A stretch of DNA of 64,000 nucleotides from an uncultured Collinsella sp. (GCA_902491765.1 CABUIY010000003.1:1-64000); one strand, 5' to 3'; numbered from the stretch's first letter, positions 40,982 to 50,794 are shown. Translations and numbers: made by a program. The notes: generated from the sequence alone by a model not told the origin.

Positions 40982-43174
40982 TTACTGGCCCGTAGAGGGG
41001 TCGGGCGTGGGCGTAGGATCGGGGGTAGGCGTCGGCGTGCTACCGTCGCCGCCCGTGCCACCGTCGCCACCCGTGCCACCGTCGCCACCTGTCGTACCGC
41101 TATCGCCGGTGGTGTTGCCGCCCGGGGTTTCAGTGGTCGTGGTTGTCGTTGTGGTGGTTGTGGTGGTCTCTTCCTTTTCCTCTTCTTTTTCCTTGTCTTT
41201 GTCCTCTTCGTTTTCCTTTTTATTGTTTGTGCCGTAGAACTTCCAGACGTTATTGTTCTTGTACGTGGGAGCCGTTCCGGTCGCGAACTCCTCGCGCTCG
41301 GTTCCGGCCAAAACGGTGTTCATGAACTTCTTAAAGACGGGCAGGTTGGTGCTGTCTCCCAGCAGGTCCGTGCCGTACTTTTGGATGGGAATCTCGCCTG
41401 CGGAATAACCGGTCCACAGGGCGCATGCCAGTTGCGGCGTGTAGCCGCAGAACCACAGGTTGGTGGTGTTGTCGGTGGTGCCCGTCTTGCCGGCATAGGG
41501 CTGGTTGACGCTCAGCGCGCCGGCGGCACCCGTGCCGCTGCCCTGCATGACACCGGATAGAACGTCGGTAACCGCGGCGGCCTCGCCTTCGGTGAGCACC
41601 TGCGTGGGATTGTCGGTGTGCTGGTACAGAACCGAGCCGGTACGCGAGTCGATCTCGGTGATGGCGATCGGCTGGCGATAATAGCCGCCGTTGGCAAAAG
41701 TGGCGTAGGCCGATGCCATCTCGAGCGGCGAGATGGACCCGGTGCCGAGCGTCATGACGGGAACGTCCTCGATATTGTCCTTGGCGGGATCGATGCCGAG
41801 CTTTTTGACGAGCGACATGATCTTGTTGTTGCCGATGGCTTCTGCCACCTGAATGTAGCCGGTGTTGGATGAGTATGCCGTTGCCTGCTTAAGCGTGATG
41901 TTGCCATAGCTCTGGTTGGCATAGTTTTGCACCTTGGTCGTGGTGCCCTTGGCTGTAAGAGGCGAGTTGCAGTTGAGGGTGACGTTGGGGTTCATGCCGT
42001 TTTGGATGGCAGTTGCCAGCGTAAAGGCCTTAAACGTGGAGCCCACGGGGCGCTTTGCCGTAGCGTGGTTCACATGATTCTCGTCGGCGTTGTAGTCGTA
42101 GCCGCCCACCATGCACTTGATGTAGCCGGTCTTGGGGTCAACGACGACCATGCCCATGTCCAGGCCGTCGAGCGAAAGCGTGTCGAGCTGCGCGCGCACG
42201 GCCTCCTCGGCCACCTGCTGCATGGTGGGGTCGATGGTGGTCTTGACGGTCAGACCGCCCTTAAAGAGCACGTCGGTGGAGAACTCCTGCTCAAGCAGCT
42301 GCTTAACGTAGGAGACAAAGTAGGGTTGAGAGTACACATCGACGCCACTGCCCGAAATCTCGGTCACGTTAAGCGTGATGGGCTCAGCCTGTGCGGCATC
42401 GTGCTCTTCCTGCGTGATGTGGCCCAGACGCAGCATGTTGTCCAGAACCTTGTTGCGGCGGGACAGCGCCAGGTCGGGATTGACCGTGGGGTCGTACTGC
42501 GAGGGCGAGTTGGGAAGACCGATGAGCAGCGCGGCCTCGCTCAGGGTGAGGTCGGCGGCGGTCTTGGACAGATAGGTCTCGGCGGCGGCCTCGATACCAT
42601 ATGCTCCATGGCCGTAGTAGATGGTGTTGAGGTACATCATGAGGATCTCGTCCTTGGAGTACATATCCTCCATCTTGATGGCGATATAGGCCTCGCGAAC
42701 CTTGCGCTCGATGGTCGAGTCGAATTGTTCCTCCTGCAAGATGGTGTTGCGAACCAGCTGCTGGGTGATGGTCGATGCGCCCTCGTGGCCGCCGGTGAGC
42801 GTTGCCACCGATGCGCGTGCAATGCCCCAGAGGTCGATGCCGCCATGCTCGTAGAAGCGCTCGTCCTCAACGTCGACGGTGCCCTGCAGCACGTACGGGG
42901 ACACCTGGTCCTTGGTGATGGACTTGCGGTTTTGAGTGTAGAAGCTCGCGATTTTGTTGCCGTTGCAGTCGACGATTTCGGTGGGCTCACTTACCAGATA
43001 AGCGTTGGCGTCGGTGTAGTCGGGCAGGTCGGACAGCCAGCGGTTGACGTTGCCGATCATGCCGATGCCAAACGCTACGCCCGCGATAAGCAGAAAGCCC
43101 AAAAACGAGAGCAAGATCATGGGAAGGACATGCGTCTTGGAGCGACTGCGTCCCTGTCGTTGGCGAGGACCCAT
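40982..43174 (-). CDS. Class A penicillin-binding protein (PBP1A-type)
   Basis: 730 residues from ATG 43174, behind GGAGGT. One N-terminal membrane anchor (about 18-40), a glycosyltransferase-51 domain with VEDERFYEHGGID, GASTITQQLVRN and a transpeptidase domain with KRPVGSTFKAFT (SxxK, Ser near 395), SSNTG (SxN) and AGKTGTTDN (KTG). The C-terminus is low complexity: acidic/Lys, a run of 12 Thr, Gly/Asp repeats, then PTPTPDPTPTPDPS. It polymerises and cross-links peptidoglycan outside the membrane. The tail is probably an extracellular wall-spanning linker. The gene diverges from the U32 gene. Confidence 0.93.
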   Translation of the reverse strand: MGPRQRQGRSRSKTHVLPMILLSFLGFLLIAGVAFGIGMIGNVNRWLSDLPDYTDANAYLVSEPTEIVDCNGNKIASFYTQNRKSITKDQVSPYVLQGTVDVEDERFYEHGGIDLWGIARASVATLTGGHEGASTITQQLVRNTILQEEQFDSTIERKVREAYIAIKMEDMYSKDEILMMYLNTIYYGHGAYGIEAAAETYLSKTAADLTLSEAALLIGLPNSPSQYDPTVNPDLALSRRNKVLDNMLRLGHITQEEHDAAQAEPITLNVTEISGSGVDVYSQPYFVSYVKQLLEQEFSTDVLFKGGLTVKTTIDPTMQQVAEEAVRAQLDTLSLDGLDMGMVVVDPKTGYIKCMVGGYDYNADENHVNHATAKRPVGSTFKAFTLATAIQNGMNPNVTLNCNSPLTAKGTTTKVQNYANQSYGNITLKQATAYSSNTGYIQVAEAIGNNKIMSLVKKLGIDPAKDNIEDVPVMTLGTGSISPLEMASAYATFANGGYYRQPIAITEIDSRTGSVLYQHTDNPTQVLTEGEAAAVTDVLSGVMQGSGTGAAGALSVNQPYAGKTGTTDNTTNLWFCGYTPQLACALWTGYSAGEIPIQKYGTDLLGDSTNLPVFKKFMNTVLAGTEREEFATGTAPTYKNNNVWKFYGTNNKKENEEDKDKEKEEEKEETTTTTTTTTTTTETPGGNTTGDSGTTGGDGGTGGDGGTGGDGSTPTPTPDPTPTPDPSTGQ

Positions 43175-43335
43175 ATATTGACCTCCGGGTATGTCGTGCC
43201 AGGCGGCAGGTATGCTGCCGGGCAGGATGGACATAAGTTATTACACGATAAACCAATCGGGGCGCACGAAGCCTCGTGTATGCTGGTTGGCAGCAATTTT
43301 CAGAGTGAAAGCACACCTTGGCAAGGAGTTTACCG

Positions 43336-45312
43336 ATGGCGATTCGGCCGATGGAACCGAGCGGACAATGCGAAAGCGAGTTGGCGGCGGTTGGAGTGGC
43401 GCTGCCCGAACTGCTGGCGCCTGCTGGCGGGCTCGACCAGATGCTCGCGGCGATTGCGGCGGGTGCCGATGCCATCTATGCGGGGCTGGATGGATTCAAC
43501 GCTCGAGTGAGCGCGCATGGCTTTAGCGATGATGGGTTCGCGCGCGGTTGTGCCGTGGCCCATGCCCATGGCGTGCGTGTGTATGTGACGCTCAACGTGT
43601 TCGTGTTCGATGATGAGCTTGCCGATGCCGTGGCGTTGGGGGCGCATGCGCACGCGTTGGGTGCCGATGCGCTGATTGTGGCAGATGCCGGGCTGGCTTG
43701 CGCACTTCGTGCGGCGATTCCGGGGGTCGAGATTCACCTGTCCACCCAAGCGGGCGCCCATAGCGAGGGTGCCGTGCAATTGGCTGCCAAGGAGTTGGGA
43801 GTTGAGCGCGTGACGACGGCGCGCGAGCTGAGCGTGGCGGAGATCGGGACGCTTTGCGCCACCGGCGTGCCCATCGAGGTGTTCTGTCACGGCGCTATTT
43901 GCATTGGATACTCGGGTGCGTGCGGGTTCTCTGCCCTTCGACGTGGCCGCTCTGCGATGCGCGGCGACTGCACGCAACCGTGCCGCCTATCCTATGACTT
44001 GGTGGACGAGGCGGGGCAGAGCGTTGTCGCTGTCGAAGGGGATCGCCTGCTTTGTCCGCGTGACTATCTGGGTATCGCGCATCTGCCCGAGCTTGTTGCC
44101 GCCGGCGTGGCATCGCTCAAGATCGAGGGCCGCATGAAGAATCCCGACTACGTCTTTAACGTGGTGAGGGTGTGGCGTCGGGCGCTCGATATGCTGCGCG
44201 ACGGCACATGGGATGCCGATGCGGTGCCGGCGCTTGAGCGCGAGCTGGGAAGGTCGTTCAACCGCGGCTTTACCGATGCGTATCTGCGGGGCCGTTCGGG
44301 CGCCGAGCTCATGAGCTTTGAGCGCGCGATCAACCAGGGCGTGCGCGTGGGCCACTTGGTGGCGGTGGGTCACGAAGAGGTGACGGTTGAGCTTGATGCC
44401 GCCGTGGCGGCGGGTGATACGCTCGAGATCCGATTTTACCCGGGTGCCGACGCGCGTCCCGATGTGCCCAAGCGCTGGCCGCAGGTGCCTTGCCCCGTGG
44501 ATGCCGCTGCGGGAGAGCGCATCGTCGTGCATTGCAAACGCAAGGTGGACGCGGGCTGCGAGGTCTATCTGATTCGCAGCGCCGGCGTGCTGGGGCAGAC
44601 GGCAACGGTGTTGGAGCGCATGCGGGCCGAGGCAGATGCGGTTGCGCCTGTTGAGCGGTCCGTTGAGGTGTTGCCGTTTGAGGGCGTTCTGGCAGATGGC
44701 GACGTGCCGACGGAGTTGGCGGGGCCGGCGGAGCCGGCAAAGCGTGAGGCTTTTGCTCGTATGGTCTTTGCCTGGGAACTGATGGATGTGGATCCGCGCG
44801 ATGAGCGAGATCTGTCCGATGCGACGGTGGTACTTGACGAAGTGTGCCGCGCAGGCGACGCCGAGCGGACTCGGGCGCTTATGCAACGTGCCGGGCGCGT
44901 CGTTTGCCGCAATCTGGGACAGGTGGCGATCGCCCGCGAGCTGGGCACGGCGTTTGACGTGGCGGCGCCGGTGTTCTGCGCCAATCGAGCCACGCTTGCT
45001 TGGCTGCGCGGGCTTGGTGCGGGGTGGGTATACTTGCCTGCCGAGTTGCTCGGCAATGACAGGGAGCGTATTGCCGAGTTGGCTGCTGAACCCGGCGTCC
45101 TCGGCCCCATCGACGCCGACCGTCCCGAGCTTATGGTATGCGAACACTGCCTGCTGACCGCCGAGGGCGTTTGCGCCACCGATGCGACGGGGCAGGTCCA
45201 TTGCCGCGACTGCTCACGTCGTCGGCAAACGCGCTATTTAGTTGAACGTGACGGTACGCGCCTGCCGGCCGCTGTTGACGTATGCGGCAGGACGAGGATT
45301 TTCCTGTCGTAG
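43336..45312 (+). CDS. U32-family peptidase-like protein
   Basis: 658 residues from ATG 43336 after AAGGAG. The U32 signature EVFCHGAICIGYSGACGFS (about 184-202) and the following MRGDCTQPCR are intact. Members include the tRNA/rRNA hydroxylation enzymes TrhP and RlhA, so an RNA-modifying Fe-S role is as likely as proteolysis. A long C-terminal half carries CEHCLLTAEGVCATD and HCRDCSRRRQTRYLV, adding Cys pairs. tyrS follows after 96 bp. Confidence 0.85.
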   Translation: MAIRPMEPSGQCESELAAVGVALPELLAPAGGLDQMLAAIAAGADAIYAGLDGFNARVSAHGFSDDGFARGCAVAHAHGVRVYVTLNVFVFDDELADAVALGAHAHALGADALIVADAGLACALRAAIPGVEIHLSTQAGAHSEGAVQLAAKELGVERVTTARELSVAEIGTLCATGVPIEVFCHGAICIGYSGACGFSALRRGRSAMRGDCTQPCRLSYDLVDEAGQSVVAVEGDRLLCPRDYLGIAHLPELVAAGVASLKIEGRMKNPDYVFNVVRVWRRALDMLRDGTWDADAVPALERELGRSFNRGFTDAYLRGRSGAELMSFERAINQGVRVGHLVAVGHEEVTVELDAAVAAGDTLEIRFYPGADARPDVPKRWPQVPCPVDAAAGERIVVHCKRKVDAGCEVYLIRSAGVLGQTATVLERMRAEADAVAPVERSVEVLPFEGVLADGDVPTELAGPAEPAKREAFARMVFAWELMDVDPRDERDLSDATVVLDEVCRAGDAERTRALMQRAGRVVCRNLGQVAIARELGTAFDVAAPVFCANRATLAWLRGLGAGWVYLPAELLGNDRERIAELAAEPGVLGPIDADRPELMVCEHCLLTAEGVCATDATGQVHCRDCSRRRQTRYLVERDGTRLPAAVDVCGRTRIFLS

Positions 45313-45408
45313 GTGCTGCGTCGCGTCAGTTTGTTATCATAAGAGAGTTTATGGACTTCCAGCACCGCCGTTTTCGGCGAGGGTGCTATAGCAAAAGGAG
45401 GATACCCA

Positions 45409-46620
45409 ATGCTGTCTGTTGACGAGCAAATGCGTATCATCACCTCGGGCGCCGCGCAGATCGTCCCCGAGGCCGACCTTCGCAAGAAGCTTGAGAAGGG
45501 CGAGCCCCTCAACATCAAGCTCGGCGTCGACCCCACCAGCCCTGACCTGCACTTGGGCCACGCCGTGCCGCTGCGCAAGATGCGCCAATTCCAGGACCTG
45601 GGCCACAACGTCACCCTCATCATCGGCAACGGTACCGCGCTGATTGGCGATCCCTCGGGCAAGAATTCCACCCGCCCGCAGCTTTCGCAGGAGCAGATTG
45701 AGGCCAATGCCGAGACCTACGTGAGCCAGGCCATGAAGATCCTGGATCCCGAGAAGACCACCATCGTGCACAACGGTGACTGGATCTTGTCGATGGATCT
45801 GGCCGGTCTGCTGCAGGTGTGCTCCAAGTTCACCGTCGCCCGTATTCTTGAGCGCGATGACTTTACCAAGCGCTACCAGTCCCAGACGCCGATCGCCCTG
45901 CACGAGTTCCTGTACCCCGTGATGCAGGCATACGATTCGGTCATGATTAAGGCTGACGTGGAGATGGGTGGCACCGATCAGCTCTTCAACCTGCTCGCCG
46001 GCCGTGAGCTCATGGAGAAGATGGGCATGGAGCCCCAGATCGCGCTCACCATGCCGCTGCTCGAGGGCACCGATGGCGTGCGCAAGATGTCCAAGTCCTA
46101 TGGCAACTACATCGGCCTGACCGACGCGCCCAAGGATATGTTCGGCAAGACCATGTCCATCCCCGACGAGATGATTGGCAAGTACTACCGCCTGGCGAGC
46201 TCGCTCACCCCGGCCGAGGTCGACAAGATCGACGCTGCTCTGGCCGACGGCTCTGCCGATCCCTATGAGCTCAAGCGCGCTCTGGGCCGCGACCTGTGCG
46301 ACACCTACCACGGCGCCGGCGCCGGCGACGAGGCCCAGGCCGAGTTCGACCGCGTGTTCAAGGAGGGCCAGCTCGCCGACTTCCCCGAGAAGCATGTTGA
46401 GCTGACCGTCAACGACGAGGGCCAGATCTACCTCGCCGGCCTGCTCAAGGACCTGGGTCTTTCGGCCAGCGCCGGTCAGGCCCGCCGCGACATCGACGGC
46501 GGCGGCGTCAAGATCAACGGCAAGGCCGTGGCTCCCAAGAGCTACAACATCGACCCCAGTGCCCTCAAGCTGGGCGACACCCTCTCCGTAGGCAAGCGCA
46601 AGGGCTTCAAATTGATTTAG
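45409..46620 (+). CDS. tyrS: Tyrosyl-tRNA synthetase
   Basis: 403 residues. Class I motifs: HLGHA (His48, HIGH equivalent) and KMSKS (Lys226). The C-terminal S4 domain has SASAGQARRDIDGGGVKINGK. AAAAGGAGG is a strong ribosome-binding site. The leader has a stem AGCACC...GGTGCT (about 45361-45388), but I see no T-box. Confidence 0.96.
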   Translation: MLSVDEQMRIITSGAAQIVPEADLRKKLEKGEPLNIKLGVDPTSPDLHLGHAVPLRKMRQFQDLGHNVTLIIGNGTALIGDPSGKNSTRPQLSQEQIEANAETYVSQAMKILDPEKTTIVHNGDWILSMDLAGLLQVCSKFTVARILERDDFTKRYQSQTPIALHEFLYPVMQAYDSVMIKADVEMGGTDQLFNLLAGRELMEKMGMEPQIALTMPLLEGTDGVRKMSKSYGNYIGLTDAPKDMFGKTMSIPDEMIGKYYRLASSLTPAEVDKIDAALADGSADPYELKRALGRDLCDTYHGAGAGDEAQAEFDRVFKEGQLADFPEKHVELTVNDEGQIYLAGLLKDLGLSASAGQARRDIDGGGVKINGKAVAPKSYNIDPSALKLGDTLSVGKRKGFKLI

Positions 46621-46694
46621 TTCCGCCGTTCTACCGAACGGCGGACCGGCCGACGCTGCGCGGGCCGCATTTGGACAATCTGACGTTCAACTTC

Positions 46695-46728
46695 AAGGGC
46701 GCGACCAGAAGGTCAGCGCCCTTTCGTT
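46695..46728 (+). terminator. Intrinsic terminator after tyrS
   Basis: AAGGGCGC (46695-46702) pairs with GCGCCCTT (46716-46723), then TCGTTT. A second hairpin without U-tract (CCGCCGTTC...GAACGGCGG) sits directly after the stop. Confidence 0.75.
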
Positions 46729-46888
46729 TCACGTCACCTTGTCTCAAATGCGACCCGCTCGCTGGCGATGCCAAAACATCGGCGTTTTTGTTGTCGGGAC
46801 GGCAGTTAGTAGTCGTCGAGTAGTCATTGGTGCTCAGCGGCAGTCCCCATTACGCCAAGCGGCGTGTGCCGTTAAGCGGAGAGGCGTA

Positions 46889-46957
46889 TTGTTGACCCAT
46901 CGTTTGGGCATACAATGGCTATTAGCTTGCTGCGGTGAAGGCCTGTCCGCTCCGCAG
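46889..46957 (+). promoter_or_regulatory. Promoter and leader stem of adenine deaminase
   Basis: TTGTTG (46889-46894), 16-bp spacer, TACAAT (46911-46916). The ~60-nt leader has a GCTGCGG...CCGCAGC stem (46931-46957) followed by CTGTTTTCT, which could act as a simple attenuator. It does not resemble a purine riboswitch. Confidence 0.5.
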
Positions 46958-46984
46958 CTGTTTTCTACGGTTAAAGGAGTATGT

Positions 46985-48805
46985 ATGTCCGTTGAGGTCA
47001 TGAGGTCTGTGATCGATGCTGCCGAGGGGCGCGTGCCCGTCGACACGCTGTTTACCAATGCGCAGATTGTCGACGTGTATGGCCAGCGTGTGGCGCCCGG
47101 TAGCGTTGCCGTCAAGGACGGTGTGATCGTCGGCGTGCTCTACGATGGTCGCGACGATGCCGCTGGCACCTACGAGGCAACTGAGGTCATCGACTGCCAG
47201 GGTCGCTATCTCGCTCCCGGTTTTATTGACGGGCATTTGCATATCGAGTCCTCGAACATCCGTCCCGCCGAGTATGCTCGCATGGCCGCGACGCGCGGTA
47301 CTACCACCGCCATTGCCGACAGCCACGAGATTGCCAATGTTGCCGGTCTCGACGGCTTGCGCTTTATGATTGAGGACGGCCGCCGCGCACCCATCTCCAT
47401 CAAGTACATGATGCCCTCGTGCGTACCCGCGCTGCCCGACGAGCAGGCCGGTGCCGTTATTTCGGCTGCCGATATGCAGGCGTTTTTTGCCGAGCATCCA
47501 GGCGATGTCTTTGGTCTGGGCGAAATGATGAACTTGCCGGGCGTCTTTATGGCCGACCCCGAGACCTGTGCTCGCATCGATGCTGCCAACCAGACGCCGT
47601 CCAAGCAGGTTGACGGCCACGCGCCGCTCGTTGCCGGTAAGGACCTCAACGCCTATGCCGCAGCGGGCATTATCGCCGACCACGAGTCGACGATTCCCGA
47701 GGAGGCACTCGACAAGCTGTCCCGCGGCATGTATGTGATGCTGCGTGAGGGCACGTGCAGCCACGACCTGGCCAATTTGTCCCCGATGCTGTTGGAGAAT
47801 CCCGCGCGCGCCCGCCGCTGCTGCTTTGCGACTGACGATCGCGCCCCTTCCGATGCGCTTGCGACCGGCATGATCGACAATGCCTGCCGCGTGGCGATTG
47901 AGGCCGGTATCGACCCCGTGGTCGCTATCTCCATGGCGTCCCTCTCCACGGCCGAGGCGTTTGGCCTGGACCACGGTTGCCGCGACCCGCACGAACTGCG
48001 TGGCGCCATCGCCCCGGGCAAGCGTGCCGACCTGCTGGTACTCAATGACCTGACGTTTGCCACGGCTCCGCATCGCGTATATGCCGCCGGTGCTCTGGTG
48101 GCGCAGGACGGCACCTTTGTGGGCGAGATCGCACCCGAGATGGCCGAGGTTGCGGCCCTTGCCGATGAACTGCGTGCTTCCGTTAAACTGCCGAAGCTAT
48201 CGCTCGACGTGTTCGACTATGCCTTTAAGCCGGGCGAGGCCGTGATCGACGTGGTGCCGGGCAAGGCCATCACGGGTATGGCTCGCCCCGAGAGTGCCGA
48301 GGGCCTGCGCCGCATTATGCTGATCGAGCGCCACGGCCGCGGCGTGTCGCTGCAGGCCGAGGGCGCCGATGGCGACGGCCCCGCTGGCCTGGGCCTGGTC
48401 GGCAAGCATATCGGTCGCGGCTGGGTGCGCGGCTTTACCATCACGGGCGGTGCCATCGCCTCGACGATCGGCCACGACTCGCACAACGTGTGCGTGGTGG
48501 GCGACAGCGCGGCTGATATGATGGCTGCCGTCGAGGCCGTGGGCCAGGGCGGCCACGTGCTGGTGCGCAACGGCGAGGTCGTGGCGCGTATTCCGCTGGC
48601 GCTCGGTGGCCTTATGAGCGAAGGCACGGCCGAGGACGTTGCTGCGCAGCACGACGACTTTATGGTCAAGGCGCGCGCCATGGGTATTGAGCCGCCGCTC
48701 GACCCCATCATGGGCATCATCTTCCTGCCCCTGCCGGTCATCCCGACGCTCCGCATCCGCCCCGAGGGCATGTTCGACGTCACAACCTTCACCTACGCCG
48801 ACTAG
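46985..48805 (+). CDS. ade: Adenine deaminase
   Basis: 606 residues (E. coli Ade ~588) from ATG 46985 after AAAGGAG. Metal-site motif PGFIDGHLHIESS (His84, His86), GLGEMMN, VDGHAP and FATDDRAP match the Ade family. It converts adenine to hypoxanthine, which could enter the XdhD route. The last codons lie within repeat element C (48804). It stands alone between tyrS and a Cof gene. Confidence 0.94.
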   Translation: MSVEVMRSVIDAAEGRVPVDTLFTNAQIVDVYGQRVAPGSVAVKDGVIVGVLYDGRDDAAGTYEATEVIDCQGRYLAPGFIDGHLHIESSNIRPAEYARMAATRGTTTAIADSHEIANVAGLDGLRFMIEDGRRAPISIKYMMPSCVPALPDEQAGAVISAADMQAFFAEHPGDVFGLGEMMNLPGVFMADPETCARIDAANQTPSKQVDGHAPLVAGKDLNAYAAAGIIADHESTIPEEALDKLSRGMYVMLREGTCSHDLANLSPMLLENPARARRCCFATDDRAPSDALATGMIDNACRVAIEAGIDPVVAISMASLSTAEAFGLDHGCRDPHELRGAIAPGKRADLLVLNDLTFATAPHRVYAAGALVAQDGTFVGEIAPEMAEVAALADELRASVKLPKLSLDVFDYAFKPGEAVIDVVPGKAITGMARPESAEGLRRIMLIERHGRGVSLQAEGADGDGPAGLGLVGKHIGRGWVRGFTITGGAIASTIGHDSHNVCVVGDSAADMMAAVEAVGQGGHVLVRNGEVVARIPLALGGLMSEGTAEDVAAQHDDFMVKARAMGIEPPLDPIMGIIFLPLPVIPTLRIRPEGMFDVTTFTYAD

Positions 48806-48849
48806 TCATCGGGGACGTTCTTAAACGACTAGTCATCGGGGACACTCTT
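48804..48849. repeat. 46-bp repeat C, left copy
   Basis: Two AGTCATCGGGGAC modules separated by GTTCTTAAACGACT. The inverted counterpart at 49870-49915 differs at only three positions. The ade stop codon (48803-48805) overlaps the edge. Confidence 0.85.
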
Positions 48850-48944
48850 TGGCGCGCTGCCTGACGCCGCGACCGTAGGACCTCTGGCGCGCGTGAGCTA
48901 TTTGCCAGGTCCTTGTAACGTTTACGCCCGCGGAGTCTTATTTG

Positions 48945-49006
48945 AGCTCCCTTTGGGTACGTTGGAATCGGATACGCGTTTGATTCCAACAAGCCCGAAG
49001 GGAGCT
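48945..49006 (+). promoter_or_regulatory. Long leader hairpin sequestering the Cof ribosome-binding site
   Basis: AGCTCCCTT-T-GGG (48945-48957) pairs with CCC-G-AAGGGAGCT (48994-49006), including a U-G pair; inside, GTTGGAATC pairs with GATTCCAAC (48961-48969 with 48982-48990) around a 12-nt loop. The Shine-Dalgarno AAGGGAG (48998-49004) lies inside the right arm, 7 nt before ATG 49012, and TTTT follows. It can act as a terminator or a translation block. Confidence 0.65.
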
Positions 49007-49011
49007 TTTCT

Positions 49012-49806
49012 ATGTTTAAACTGATTGCATCCGATATGGACGGCACACTGCTTGACGAAAACGGCCAGGTGCCTCCCGAGACCTACGAACTGATTCTGGC
49101 GCTACACGAGCATGGTGTGCATTTCGCTGCATCGTCAGGTCGTCGCTACGATCGCCTGTGCGAGTTCTTTGCGCCCGTTCGCGACAAGATGGACTTTGTC
49201 GCCGCTAACGGCGCCCAAGTCTACGCCGACGGTAAGATGGTGGACCGTGAGGTGTATTCCCACCTGGCGATTCGAAGGCTCGCCCAAGCCGTCAGGACGT
49301 TTCCCAATCTGCATCTTGCGCTCTTTGACCGAACCAAGTCCTTCCTGCTCGATGACGAGTGCAAGTTCGTGCGTGAGGTCGATAAGGACCTTCCCAATGC
49401 CGAGCGCATTTGGGAGCTGCCCGATCCCAGCGTAAATATCATCAAGGCGAGTATCTTTTGCGATGACTGTGCCGTTATGGACAGTGCCTACGTACTGCAG
49501 CGCGAGCTTGGCCAGCTCTTTACCTTTGCGCCTTCTGGAAACGCATGGATCGATGCCATGCAGCCCGGTGTGTCGAAAGCCTCGGGAATCGAGCAGCTCA
49601 TGGAGCACTATGGCGTCGAACACGACGAGGTCATGGCGTTTGGCGACTCGATGAACGACTACGAGATCATTCGCTTTGTCGGCACGGGCTGCGCGATGGA
49701 AAATGCGCGCCCCGCGCTCAAGGCGGTGGCCGATCGCGTGGTGGGTTGTAACCGCGACCACGCCGTCCAGCAGGAGCTCCGTCGCGTGCTGGAGAGTCTC
49801 TCCTAA
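49012..49806 (+). CDS. Cof-type HAD-IIB phosphatase
   Basis: 264 residues. HAD motif I is ASDMDGTLLDE; the C-terminal motif IV AFGDSMNDYEIIRFVG is intact, with a C2B cap between. Substrates are usually sugar phosphates or nucleotides; the exact one is unreadable. It is flanked by the inverted 46-bp repeats C and preceded by the leader hairpin. Confidence 0.9.
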   Translation: MFKLIASDMDGTLLDENGQVPPETYELILALHEHGVHFAASSGRRYDRLCEFFAPVRDKMDFVAANGAQVYADGKMVDREVYSHLAIRRLAQAVRTFPNLHLALFDRTKSFLLDDECKFVREVDKDLPNAERIWELPDPSVNIIKASIFCDDCAVMDSAYVLQRELGQLFTFAPSGNAWIDAMQPGVSKASGIEQLMEHYGVEHDEVMAFGDSMNDYEIIRFVGTGCAMENARPALKAVADRVVGCNRDHAVQQELRRVLESLS

Positions 49807-49869
49807 TCCGGCAGATGGGGACGTTCCTTTTCTGCCGACAGTGGGGGACAATCCTTGCAGCTTTTTGCG

Positions 49870-49915
49870 AAGAGTGTCCCCAACGACTAGTCGTTTAAGA
49901 ACGTCCCCAATGACT
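49870..49915. repeat. 46-bp repeat C, right (inverted) copy
   Basis: Reverse-complement copy of 48804-48849 with three mismatches, containing CGACTAGTCGTTTAAGAACG. Further partial GGGGAC fragments lie at 49815-49860. Confidence 0.85.
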
Positions 49916-49924
49916 ACCCAACGA

Positions 49925-50767
49925 CTAAGCGAGGGCGGCCATGATGGTGCGGGCGACGCCGTCATGGTCGTTGTCGTATTCGGTGATGGCGTCGGCGGCC
50001 TCGCGGTCTTCGGACTCGGCGTTGATCATGGCCATGCCGTGGCCCGCTGCCTGTAGCATGGGGATGTCGTTGATGTTGTCGCCGAACGCCCAGGCGTTGG
50101 CGAGACGCTCGCCCAGGTGCTCGCATAACCACGTGAGGGCCGTCCCCTTGGTGGCGCCCTCACCCATGACCTCGATATTCATGGCGTACGAACGCGTGAC
50201 CTCAATGCCTCCGAGCGTGTCGAGCTCTGCTGCGATGGCGTCGCGATCGGCCGGGTCGTGCCAGTACATGGCGATGCGTTCGAGCGTCTCGACCTCGTCG
50301 ATCTTGCTGTCGATATCTATGTCGATCGGTGTTCGTGTGCGCTTGAGCGAAGCCGCGATGTGGGGGTCGCCGCCACAGAACTCATCCAGACGCCCGTATA
50401 GCGAGCGGGGGAGGAAGCACTGCCCATCCGCGAAGATATCGAAGGTCACATCGTGGCCGGCGGCAATGCGATGGATGCGGTGGGCGATGCCACGGTCGAG
50501 CGGACGGCTCAAGATGCACGTGGCGCGCGAGGCGTCGGTGGGCGTATCCTCGTCGAGCTGCCAGACGCTGGCGCCGTTGGCACAGACCGCGTAGTGTACG
50601 GCGGGATGGGCGAGAATGGGCTCAAAGATGCCCGACAGTGGACGTCCCGTGCAGGGAACAAACTCGATGCCACGACGTGCGAGCTCGTCGAGCATTGCCC
50701 AGGTGGCATCGCTCATCTGCTTATCGCTCGTCAGCAGCGTCCCATCCATATCGGAAAACACAATCAT
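49925..50767 (-). CDS. Cof-type HAD-IIB phosphatase, second copy
   Basis: 280 residues. Motif I FSDMDGTLLTS at the N-terminus, VPCTGRPLSG (motif II) and WAFGDNINDIPMLQAAG (motif IV) are complete. Similar in class to the gene at 49012 but divergent in sequence, so probably a different substrate. It lies downstream of citrate synthase on the same strand behind a terminator. Confidence 0.9.
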   Translation of the reverse strand: MIVFSDMDGTLLTSDKQMSDATWAMLDELARRGIEFVPCTGRPLSGIFEPILAHPAVHYAVCANGASVWQLDEDTPTDASRATCILSRPLDRGIAHRIHRIAAGHDVTFDIFADGQCFLPRSLYGRLDEFCGGDPHIAASLKRTRTPIDIDIDSKIDEVETLERIAMYWHDPADRDAIAAELDTLGGIEVTRSYAMNIEVMGEGATKGTALTWLCEHLGERLANAWAFGDNINDIPMLQAAGHGMAMINAESEDREAADAITEYDNDHDGVARTIMAALA

Positions 50768-50794
50768 TTGATGCAGCCCTTTCTACTGGCATAA

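Noticed and set aside
45313..45408. T-box leader before tyrS
   Set aside because: The 96-bp gap is too short and lacks the T-box core; it has just one small stem.
46917..46984. Purine riboswitch before adenine deaminase
   Set aside because: The leader is only about 60 nt and lacks the conserved three-way junction; only a single stem is visible.
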